Shown one piece after another: positions 15,671-24,543 of a stretch of 24,543 nt of DNA. The notes under the pieces are model-generated. The model worked only from the letters and a program-made list of their open reading frames with translations. It was not told where the DNA came from and made no database searches. The first letter of the stretch is position 1. Each line of letters starts with the position of its first letter. The position numbers were made by a program, and so were the translations under genes. The stretch covers positions 1-24,543 of the forward strand of contig JANRKN010000006.1 in the NCBI GenBank assembly GCA_033763435.1. The letters are read 5' to 3'. The DNA comes from JANRKN01 sp033763435. GTDB lineage: Bacteria > Planctomycetota > Phycisphaerae > Phycisphaerales > UBA1924.

Positions 15671-17074
15671 ATGATCGACCTTGACGCCGAGCTTGGGCGC
15701 GATCGTCGCGAGCATCTTGTCGAGGGTCTTCTTGTCCTTGGCCTCGAGGTTGAGCCTCAGCAGCGGCTCGGTGTTGCTCTTGCGCACGTTGCACCACCAG
15801 CCGTCCTTGGCGAAGCAGTCGATCGTGACGCCGTCGAGCTCATCGATCTTCGCGCCCGGGAACATGCCCTTGAGCGCCGCGATCGCGCCGTCCTTGTCTT
15901 CTATCTGGAAGTTGATCTCGCCCGACTGCGCATAGCGCGCGATCGGCGCGATGAGCGTCGACATCGCCTTGCCGCTCTTGGCGAGCATCGTGAGCACCGT
16001 GCAGAGCGTGATCGCGCCCGAGTCGGCGTTGAAGTTGTCCTGGAAGTAGAAGTGCCCCGAGAGCTCGCCGCCGAAGCAGCCATGGTTCTCGGCCATCGCG
16101 GCCTTCATGAACACATGGCCCACGCGCCCGCGGACGGGCTTGCCGCCGGCCTTGGTGATCTCTTCCTCGACCGCCTTGCTCGAGCGCAGGTCGTACACCA
16201 CCGCGGCGCCCGGGTGCTGGGCCAGGAAATGCCGCGCGAGCAGCGCCGTCAGGTGGTCGCACCCGACGATCTGGCCCTTCTCATCGACGATGACGCAGCG
16301 GTCGGCGTCGCCGTCGAAGCACGCGCCCAGGTCGGCCTTCTCGCGGAGCACGGCCTCCTGCGTCTGGCGCACGTTCGCCGCGACGAGCGGGTTGGGCTCG
16401 TGCGCGAACTGGTTCTTGGTGTTGTCGAAGTTGATCTCGACGATCTTCAGCCCGGGGATCTCGGCGCCCGCCTTGCCGAACAGCTTGGGGATCATCGTCC
16501 CCGCCATGCCGTTGGAGGCGTCGATCACGAGCTTCAGGGGCTTGCCGCCCGTGTTCAGGAACGACCGCACGTGCTTGATGTACGCGGGCCAGAGGTCGCG
16601 CTGCTCAACGCGCCCGTTCGAGGCGACCAGCGTCGCCTTGTCGACCATCGCGGCGTGCTTGCGCACCTCCGCCAGGCCCGTCGCCTCGCCCACCGGCTTG
16701 GCCTTGCGCTTGGAAACCTTGAACCCGTTGTAGTTGGGCGGGTTGTGCGAGGCGGTGACCATCACGCCCCCCGCGCAGTCGAGGTGATTCACGGCAAAGT
16801 AGATGAACGACGTGTCCACCATGCCCACGTCGATCACGTTCCCGCCGTGGTCGTTGATGCCCTTGATCAGGTTCTTGGTCAGGCTGGGCGAGCTGGCCCG
16901 CATGTCGCGCCCGACGATGATGTTGGTCATCATGGGCGTGGTTTCGCCCGCGGCCTTGGCGTCGTCAAGCAGGAACCGCGAGACGCCGTAGCCGATCTGC
17001 CAGGCCATCTGGTCGTTGAGAAGGTCGGGGTACGTGCCGCGCACGTCGTAGGCCTTGAACACGCGTCCGAGCAT
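15668..17074 (-). CDS. Phosphomannomutase / phosphoglucomutase
   Basis: The 468-residue product is an alpha-D-phosphohexomutase of the ManB/AlgC type. It has the active-site phosphoserine loop T-A-S109-H-N-P, the metal-binding D254-G-D256-A-D258-R, the sugar-specificity loop G-G-E337-L-S339-G-H, and the phosphate-binding RKSNTEPLLR (431-440). It interconverts hexose 1- and 6-phosphates for surface polysaccharide and nucleotide-sugar synthesis; mannose versus glucose preference cannot be read, and dual activity is plausible. The ATG at 17074 has CAGGAG seven bases upstream. The stop codon lies in a repeat copy. It is divergent from the riboswitch operon. Confidence 0.93.
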   Translation of the reverse strand: MLGRVFKAYDVRGTYPDLLNDQMAWQIGYGVSRFLLDDAKAAGETTPMMTNIIVGRDMRASSPSLTKNLIKGINDHGGNVIDVGMVDTSFIYFAVNHLDCAGGVMVTASHNPPNYNGFKVSKRKAKPVGEATGLAEVRKHAAMVDKATLVASNGRVEQRDLWPAYIKHVRSFLNTGGKPLKLVIDASNGMAGTMIPKLFGKAGAEIPGLKIVEINFDNTKNQFAHEPNPLVAANVRQTQEAVLREKADLGACFDGDADRCVIVDEKGQIVGCDHLTALLARHFLAQHPGAAVVYDLRSSKAVEEEITKAGGKPVRGRVGHVFMKAAMAENHGCFGGELSGHFYFQDNFNADSGAITLCTVLTMLAKSGKAMSTLIAPIARYAQSGEINFQIEDKDGAIAALKGMFPGAKIDELDGVTIDCFAKDGWWCNVRKSNTEPLLRLNLEAKDKKTLDKMLATIAPKLGVKVDH

Positions 17075-17329
17075 GAAAGACTCCTGAGGCAGAGGGTGGG
17101 GCGAGTGCCTGCGCGCCCCGGCAGTGGGCCGCAGGATATCCGCGTCCCTCCCCGATTTCCTGTCCGTTCGGTTGGTGATCGGTCGTGTCGAACGGGATGG
17201 GGTTGATTCCCGGGCGGGCAGTTGTCCACATCTCGCGCAACGTAAACCTGCGCATCGACTTATGGACCGACTTCCGCCGACGCCCGGGTCAAGTCCCTGA
17301 CAAAGCCATCGCCCGCGGGTACGCTCTGA
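17075..17329. other. Divergent promoter region between the mutase gene and the riboswitch
   Basis: No gene is supported here. The segment must contain promoters for the minus-strand mutase and the plus-strand riboswitch transcript. TTGTCC near 17222 followed by TAAACC near 17243 is a weak sigma-70-like candidate for the plus strand, with a short 15-bp spacer. Confidence 0.4.
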
Positions 17330-17540
17330 CGAGTCTCAGGTGCCCGGCAAGCCTCCCGGCTGGTCGGGCTGAAAAGGGAAGTGTGGTGAAATTCCACCGC
17401 GGACGCGCCGCCGTAAGGGGTGCCGATGCGGGCCTTCGGAGAGCAATCTCCGGCCACTGGGCGGCTGATCTTCAGCCCCCGGGAAGGCGGCCCGCGGAGC
17501 CCCGAGCCGGAAGACCTGCCCGAGACCTGTGTCGTTTCGC
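17330..17540 (+). promoter_or_regulatory. Cobalamin (adenosylcobalamin/B12) riboswitch
   Basis: The conserved parts of the cobalamin aptamer appear in order: 5' paired strand with CAGGTGCC (17338-17345); GAAAAGGGAA (17371-17380); the GTGGTGAAATTCCACC hairpin (17383-17398), which matches the consensus GGTGAAAATCC box; GCGGACGCGCCGCCGTAAGG (about 17399-17418), matching the 'GCGG...CCGCCACTGTAA' B12 box; GGCCACTGG (17452-17460); GGGAAGGCGG (17481-17490); and GAGCCGGAAGACCTGCC (17504-17520), which pairs back to the 5' strand. Such aptamers normally repress the genes downstream when cobalamin is plentiful. The next gene starts about 176 bp later. Boundaries are approximate. Confidence 0.95.
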
Positions 17541-17599
17541 CCTCGCGAACTGGGGCGTCGGCAGTCTGGACGCGCGCTTCCCTACCCCGGGCGCGTCCT

Positions 17600-17710
17600 C
17601 CCTGCGTGTACGCGTGCGCGTGCCCATCGGCCCCGCACACCCCGGCCGTGAGGACCTCAAGGTCCCCGGGGACACTCCGCGCGATTCGGAGTGAAGCAGA
17701 GAGAGCAGGG
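17600..17710 (+). promoter_or_regulatory. Possible expression platform of the riboswitch
   Basis: A 7-bp perfect hairpin CACTCCG / CGGAGTG (17673-17693) and a 6-bp hairpin GGACCT-CA-AGGTCC (17652-17665) lie between aptamer and start codon. CCCTGC at 17600-17605 is complementary to the ribosome-binding GCAGGG at 17705-17710. There is no T-tract, so control of translation is more likely than termination. This is inference from base pairing only. Confidence 0.35.
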
Positions 17711-17715
17711 TGCTC

Positions 17716-18534
17716 ATGTTCGTTCGTGTTGTTTCCACCCGTCTGATCGCGCTCGTCGCGATCACCGGCGGCGTCGCCTCGCAGGCGCACGCCTCCGACT
17801 TTGCCTCCAGCGTCGTCTCGTACAACGCCGGCACCGGCGCCAGCGCGTCGTACCAGACCCCCGCCTCGGCGCTCGGCTCGCCCGCACGGTTCACGGGCGA
17901 GTCTTTCGGCTTCGACGGCGCAGTCACGCCCTTCAACGCCCCCTTCGAGCCCGATGAGATCGTCCAGATCGGCCGCGGCGGGCACCTCACGCTCGGCTTC
18001 GATCACGATGTCGCCGACGATGCGCTCAACCCCTTCGGCTACGACCTGCTCGTCTTCTCCAACGCCTTCTACATCGACTCGGGCTTCCCCAACGGCGTCG
18101 CCTCAGGCATCTTCGGCGGGAACATCGGCGCCGTCAGCGTCTCGCAGGACGGCATCAACTTCCTCCCGGTCCTCTCCGTCGGTCCCGTCCGCCCCACGCT
18201 CGGCTATGCCGACCTCTCCGATCCCTACGCGACTACGCCCGGCCTCATGCCCACCGACTTCACCAAGCCCGTTGACCCCGCCTTCAACCCTGTGGGTCAG
18301 AGCTTCGCGGCCATCACCGCCGCGTACAACGGCTCAGGCGGCGGTATCGGCATCGACCTCGCCGGCACGGGCCTGAGCTGGATCCGCTACATCCGCTTCG
18401 ACGTGAGCACCGCGGGTGCGCTCGCGGTGATCGACGGCGTCTCAGACGTCGCGCCGATCCCCGCGCCCGGCGCGCTCTCATTGCTGGCGCTCGCGGCCGC
18501 GGCGGGCCGTGGGCGCCGGCAGGACGCGCGCTGA
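17716..18534 (+). CDS. PEP-CTERM-like exported protein under cobalamin riboswitch control
   Basis: A 272-residue product. Signal peptide 1-26 ends SQAHA. The C-terminus APIPAPG, a hydrophobic helix and GRGRRQDAR is a PEP-CTERM-like anchor, though its arginine run is interrupted. The mature domain has VVSYNAGTGASASYQTPASA, TPFNAPFEPDEIVQIGRGG, LTLGFDHDV and DLLVFSNAFY; it resembles all-beta surface proteins annotated in B12 loci of other phyla, a resemblance I recall and cannot check. The ATG at 17716 gives the better spacing from GCAGGG; a GTG at 17710 in the same frame is the alternative. The stop codon shares one base with the next start (TGATG), so translation is coupled. Function is unknown; surface cobalamin binding is a hypothesis. 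Confidence 0.85.
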   Translation: MFVRVVSTRLIALVAITGGVASQAHASDFASSVVSYNAGTGASASYQTPASALGSPARFTGESFGFDGAVTPFNAPFEPDEIVQIGRGGHLTLGFDHDVADDALNPFGYDLLVFSNAFYIDSGFPNGVASGIFGGNIGAVSVSQDGINFLPVLSVGPVRPTLGYADLSDPYATTPGLMPTDFTKPVDPAFNPVGQSFAAITAAYNGSGGGIGIDLAGTGLSWIRYIRFDVSTAGALAVIDGVSDVAPIPAPGALSLLALAAAAGRGRRQDAR

Positions 18535-20144
18535 TGCACGTCTCACGCCTGAGCCTCTGGTCCTGCACAGCCGCGGCCTCCGCGGCGGTGATGCCTGTCC
18601 GTGCGCAGGACCTCGGGCTCTGGCTCCAGTTTGGTCGCGATGCGGCCCGCTCGGGTTCGATTCAGGATGTTTCTGGATCAAGCCCGGGCGGGCTGCTTGC
18701 TTCACTCGCCTGGACGCGCGCTCTCGACAGTCAGGGCCGAGCGATCTCGTTCGTCGCGCAGGCAACGCCGATCGTGACGCAAGACCTCGTGCTCGCGGCG
18801 GGCTCGGTGCTGATCGGATCGTCCCGCGTGTTCTCGCTGTACGCGATCGACCGCGCCTCGGGCCAGGTCCGCTGGTCGAGCGCGATCGACGCGCCCGCGC
18901 TCGATTCCTGGTCCTCTCCCGCGGCCGACGTGCGCGCCGCGCGCGTGTACGTCGCGTCGGGCTCGACGCTGAGGGCGTTCAACCTCGCCAACGGCGCGCT
19001 CGCGTGGTCGGCGCCGCTGCACGCGCAGGTTGTGAACGCTTCACCGCTGGTCCTCACCGACGCGCAAGGCCGATCGCGCGTGTTCGTCACGGACTTTTCT
19101 GAGGCTGACGGTCAGTTGTACTGCTTCAGCGCGGGCGGGCCCCTTCAGCCAGCCGCGGGTACGCGGCTGTGGTCGGTGCCGATCGGCGCGACCAGCGGCA
19201 ACACGCCGGCGAGCGACGGCTCGCGCGTCTTCGTCTCGAGCCTCGGCGACTTTGCGTACTCCCCCGGGCGCATCTTCGCGTTCAACGCGTGGGCCAATGA
19301 CACGCCCGCCCCGAGCTGGACCTTCGACAACGTGATCGCCGAGGGGTTTTTCTCCGGGCTGACGGTCCACGGCGGAAGTGTGTACGCCGGCTCGTACGCG
19401 TTCTTCGGGTCGACCGCGTCGGCCAACCTCGTGAAGCTCGACGCGGCGACCGGGCTCCTGCGCTGGAGCACGCCCAGCAATCGCACGTCGTCGACACCCG
19501 TCGTGATCCCGCCGCGCGGAGGCGGTCCTCTGCGCGTCGCGCTCTCGACGGGCGTGCAGGGCTTCGGCTCCGTGCCCACGCTGCAGGTGTTCGCCGACGC
19601 GGGCGCGGGCGTGTCGAGGATCTTCGACTCAGCCAGCGCGACGTGGGCCGACACGAACCAGAACGGCCGGATGGACGCCGGCGAGTTTCTCTCGCTGGGC
19701 GGCTGGACGGGCGCCCCCGCGCTCGTGATCTCGCCCGTTGCCGACACGTTGCTCGCCCAGTCGCCCCCGACGGGCAGCTCGACCTCGTTCGGTTCGGCGC
19801 TGCGGGCGGTGAACCTGAGCTTGCTCGCCTCGGGGCCGAGCGCGTGGCAAGTCGGGCTGTCAACGCAGGCCGGCGGCGCCCCCGCGATCGCGACCGATGG
19901 CGCGGGCGTCAATGTGTACGCTGTCGGCAGCGGTGGGCTCATCGCCTTTGGGCCCGCGGCCATTTCGGGCGACGTCAATCGCGATGGGTGCGTCGACATC
20001 GAGGACCTCTACGCATTCGAGCAGGGCGTCGGTGCGCGCGATGTGAACGCCGACGGCTCGATCGGCGATGCTGACCGCGACGCGCTGGTCGGGTACTTGC
20101 GTCGGCGCGAGCCAACGGACATGCGCAGCGGAGGGCCGCGATGA
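18534..20144 (+). CDS. Exported PQQ-like beta-propeller protein with C-terminal dockerin
   Basis: A 536-residue product. Signal peptide 1-24 ends VRA. Residues about 60-470 contain repeated blades of the PQQ/YVTN type: ...LYAIDRASGQVRWSS, LRAFNLANGALAWSA, LVKLDAATGLLRWST. An EF-hand-like loop DTNQNGRMDAGEF lies near the middle of the second half. The C-terminus from 479 has two calcium loops, DVNRDGCVDIEDL and DVNADGSIGDADRD, the dockerin type I pattern. It could bind a ligand or partner at the cell surface. Beta-propellers such as BtuG bind cobalamin in Bacteroides, so a B12-binding role is an attractive but unproven idea. It overlaps both neighbours (TGATG and ATGA). Confidence 0.85.
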   Translation: MHVSRLSLWSCTAAASAAVMPVRAQDLGLWLQFGRDAARSGSIQDVSGSSPGGLLASLAWTRALDSQGRAISFVAQATPIVTQDLVLAAGSVLIGSSRVFSLYAIDRASGQVRWSSAIDAPALDSWSSPAADVRAARVYVASGSTLRAFNLANGALAWSAPLHAQVVNASPLVLTDAQGRSRVFVTDFSEADGQLYCFSAGGPLQPAAGTRLWSVPIGATSGNTPASDGSRVFVSSLGDFAYSPGRIFAFNAWANDTPAPSWTFDNVIAEGFFSGLTVHGGSVYAGSYAFFGSTASANLVKLDAATGLLRWSTPSNRTSSTPVVIPPRGGGPLRVALSTGVQGFGSVPTLQVFADAGAGVSRIFDSASATWADTNQNGRMDAGEFLSLGGWTGAPALVISPVADTLLAQSPPTGSSTSFGSALRAVNLSLLASGPSAWQVGLSTQAGGAPAIATDGAGVNVYAVGSGGLIAFGPAAISGDVNRDGCVDIEDLYAFEQGVGARDVNADGSIGDADRDALVGYLRRREPTDMRSGGPR

Positions 20145-20995
20145 TGACCCCACGCGCGCGAGGCTTCACGCTGATCGAGCTGCTGGTGGTGATCGCGATC
20201 ATCGCGCTGCTCATCGGCCTGCTCACGCCCGCGCTGCGAGGTGCGCGCGAGTCGGCACGGACGGCGGTCTGCCTCGCGAATCAGCGATCGATGTTCGCCG
20301 CGTGGACGATGTACGCGGGCGATTTCCGCGACTTCTCCATGCCGCTGGCTTCGTGGTCCGTCGACGAACGCGGCGACCGACCCCCTCTGTACTGGTGGGG
20401 CGAGGCCGACCCGTCCTCCGGACAGGTGAAGCGCGAAGAGGGGTACCTCACGAGGTACATGAGCGCCGTCGGCGGCGCCCGCTCGGCGCTCGAGTGTCCG
20501 GCTGAGCCGTGGGGGGGGTATCGACCTCAGGCCGGCGTGAACGCCCCGACGACGACCTACGGGTACAACGGCTACTTCCTGTCGCCCGCGCGGACGCCGG
20601 GATGGGCGGACTCGATCCGACATCGGCCCTGGCAGCGAACGAGCGATCTTTCCCGGCCTGATTCGCTGCTCGTCTTTGCCGACACGCTGCTCCCCGCCTC
20701 GCGTCGGGTGCTCTGGCGGAGCACGTCGCTGCTCGATCCACCCAAGCTCTGGAGCGGTGGAGTATGGGTGGACAACCGCTCGCCCACGACGAGATTCCGA
20801 CATAATGGCGGATATTCGGATCAATCGGTCCGCGGCTCTGTGGCAACCCAGAGGGCCGACGGGTCGGGCGCTGCGTTGGAATCGCGTTCAGAGTGGATTC
20901 CGGAAAACATTCCGGGATTTGGTTCGGTAGGATTGGGGAATGGGCCGTGGTATGTTCCTGACTGGGAGTCGTGGCGGGATCGCACGGGAGGCTGA
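20141..20995 (+). CDS. Pseudopilin-like protein with type IV prepilin N-terminus
   Basis: A 284-residue product. It begins with a short basic leader, then R7-G8-F9-T-L-I-E13 and a 20-residue hydrophobic helix, the class III/type IV prepilin signal with cleavage after G8 and Glu5 of the mature chain. The large globular part has the RH.GG and 'SRSEWIP' style of the planctomycete DUF1559-like pseudopilins. Such proteins are processed by prepilin peptidase, which is not in this window. Its ATG overlaps the upstream stop codon (ATGATG), so it is translationally coupled to the beta-propeller gene. A start at 20144 is also possible. Its role in a B12-regulated unit is unknown. Confidence 0.85.
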   Translation: MMTPRARGFTLIELLVVIAIIALLIGLLTPALRGARESARTAVCLANQRSMFAAWTMYAGDFRDFSMPLASWSVDERGDRPPLYWWGEADPSSGQVKREEGYLTRYMSAVGGARSALECPAEPWGGYRPQAGVNAPTTTYGYNGYFLSPARTPGWADSIRHRPWQRTSDLSRPDSLLVFADTLLPASRRVLWRSTSLLDPPKLWSGGVWVDNRSPTTRFRHNGGYSDQSVRGSVATQRADGSGAALESRSEWIPENIPGFGSVGLGNGPWYVPDWESWRDRTGG

Positions 20996-21099
20996 AGGGG
21001 CCGGGGTTCGCGGGTGAATGGGCGGGTGAGGTTTCGGGCCGGAGCGGCGTGTCACCGGGGACATGCCGCGAAGGCTCCGGCGTTCGGGGACGCAAGTCC

Positions 21100-21324
21100 A
21101 TGGCGGTCGATCGGTGCACATGCCACGGCGTGACCTTCGCGGATCTGAAAAGGATCGCGGAGATGACCAACGCCGACTTCGAGCAGTTGGTGAAGAAGAC
21201 CAACTGCGGGGCGGGCTGCGGCCTGTGCTTGCCGTACATCCGCGTGATGCTGCGCACGGGGCGGACGGAGCTGCCCATCCTGACGCCCGACGAGTACCGC
21301 AAGCTGATCGGATCGGGCACGTGA
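21100..21324 (+). CDS. BFD-like [2Fe-2S]-binding small protein
   Basis: A 74-residue product with cysteines at 6, 8, 36, 40 and 43. C6-x-C8-x31-C40-x2-C43 fits the [2Fe-2S] ligand spacing of the bacterioferritin-associated ferredoxin family; C36 is an extra cysteine conserved in the next gene. The C-terminal CLPYIRVMLRTG is also shared with the next gene. It is probably a soluble redox protein. The reading frame is open further upstream, but the start at 21100 gives a compact domain. It follows the pseudopilin by 104 bp on the same strand with no visible terminator between. Confidence 0.75.
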   Translation: MAVDRCTCHGVTFADLKRIAEMTNADFEQLVKKTNCGAGCGLCLPYIRVMLRTGRTELPILTPDEYRKLIGSGT

Positions 21325-21351
21325 TGACGCCGATCGGGGGGAGCGAAGGCC

Positions 21352-21750
21352 ATGCCGGTTGATCGGTGTGTGTGCTTCGATGTGACGTTCGCGAAGATGA
21401 AGGCGATGGTCGACCGCGATGGGTGCGACCTGTCGGATCTGCACGCGCGGACGGGCTGCGGGAGCAAGTGCGGGCTGTGCCTGCCGTACATCCAGCTCAT
21501 GCTGCGGACGGGGGAAGTGATTTTTCCGATCCACTGGGCGGAGGACTTCCGGGCCGAGGGCGTGAAGCCGGGCGCGGTCGAGCGCATGGAGCGTCGGTTG
21601 CACGGCGAGCTTTTGCCCGAGGGGATGCCTGTCCCGCCGCCGGGGCCTGTGATCGTGCCGACGGTGGTGATCTCCGGGCGCCTGCCGACGGACGTGAGCG
21701 TCACGGTGACGGGCCCCGCGCCTGAGGCGCGCGAGCCCGACGCGCGCTGA
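21352..21750 (+). CDS. BFD-like [2Fe-2S]-binding protein with Pro-rich tail
   Basis: A 132-residue product. Residues 1-60 align without gaps with the preceding protein, and all five cysteines (6, 8, 36, 40, 43) are kept, together with CLPYIQLMLRTG. Residues 60-132 form an added region with a proline-rich segment (MPVPPPGPVIVP) and no recognised motif. It lies 27 bp after the preceding stop with a GGGGAGCGAAGG ribosome binding site, so the pair probably arose by tandem duplication and forms one unit. The redox partner is unknown. Confidence 0.8.
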   Translation: MPVDRCVCFDVTFAKMKAMVDRDGCDLSDLHARTGCGSKCGLCLPYIQLMLRTGEVIFPIHWAEDFRAEGVKPGAVERMERRLHGELLPEGMPVPPPGPVIVPTVVISGRLPTDVSVTVTGPAPEAREPDAR

Positions 21751-21790
21751 GCCGTGAGCGGGCGGGTGTGATCGTTCAGCAGCACGCGCG

Positions 21791-21820
21791 AAAAAAAACG
21801 GGGCCCGGTGAGGGGCCCCG
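21791..21820 (-). terminator. Rho-independent terminator of rpoC
   Basis: Read on the minus strand, the hairpin CGGGGCCC-loop-GGGCCCCG (21799-21820, 8-bp stem, 6-base loop) is followed by eight T's (A-run 21791-21798 on the plus strand). It lies about 40 bp beyond the rpoC stop. Confidence 0.92.
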
Positions 21821-21844
21821 AGGGGATCGCGTTGGTTGGCCGGC

Positions 21845-21860
21845 GTTTACTGGCCGGGGT

Positions 21861-21872
<12 letters not shown>
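21845..21872. repeat. 14-bp tandem duplication across the rpoC stop
   Basis: GTTTACTGGCCG occurs at 21845-21856 and again at 21859-21870, a 14-bp period. On the minus strand the first copy met carries the rpoC TAA; the second carries a further TAA out of frame. Confidence 0.7.

Positions 21873-24543
<2,671 letters not shown>

Noticed and set aside
15488..17206. Cobalamin riboswitch acting on the mutase gene
   Set aside because: The aptamer reads in the plus direction, away from the mutase, which lies on the minus strand.
17185..17694. Plus-strand open frame across the riboswitch
   Set aside because: It overlaps the cobalamin aptamer and has an Arg/Pro-rich composition with no domain.

Overview
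The window is high-GC DNA that most likely comes from a planctomycete of the class Phycisphaerae. Four secreted proteins end in a short PxPG-type motif, a hydrophobic helix and a run of four arginines or similar basic residues, which is the PEP-CTERM-like anchor that is abundant in that group. Dockerin-type and pseudopilin (FTLIE) exported proteins are also typical of it. The assignment is inference from sequence style and has no 16S support.

Layout. 1-134 is the 5' end of a minus-strand protein, preceded by a 21-bp tandem repeat array (159-389). 673-2135 holds two convergent PEP-CTERM proteins. 2224-4211 holds a serine-hydrolase lipoprotein and a two-domain YCII-like lipoprotein, convergent with overlapping stop codons. 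4299-6336 is a yajQ / membrane SpoIIE-type phosphatase pair closed by a strong terminator. 6399-7049 is a third PEP-CTERM protein with thioester-domain-like Cys and Gln motifs. 7374-11869 runs on the minus strand with a UvrD/PcrA helicase, an exported MsrB-MsrA fusion and a four-helix membrane protein. 12101-13849 is an exported GH13 amylase. 13927-17074 holds a membrane-inserted P-loop ATPase and a phosphomannomutase/phosphoglucomutase, separated by a 29-bp repeat cluster.

The most interesting part is 17330-20995. A clear cobalamin (B12) riboswitch stands in front of three overlapping, translationally coupled genes. None is a known B12 enzyme or transporter: a PEP-CTERM exported protein, a PQQ-like beta-propeller with a C-terminal dockerin, and a pseudopilin. 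I infer a B12-responsive cell-surface system, possibly for cobalamin capture. Two small BFD-like [2Fe-2S] paralogues follow at 21100-21750. The window ends in the C-terminal two thirds or so of rpoC on the minus strand, which has an excellent terminator and an apparently degraded second zinc site.

All function calls come from reading motifs in the sequence; no database search was run.
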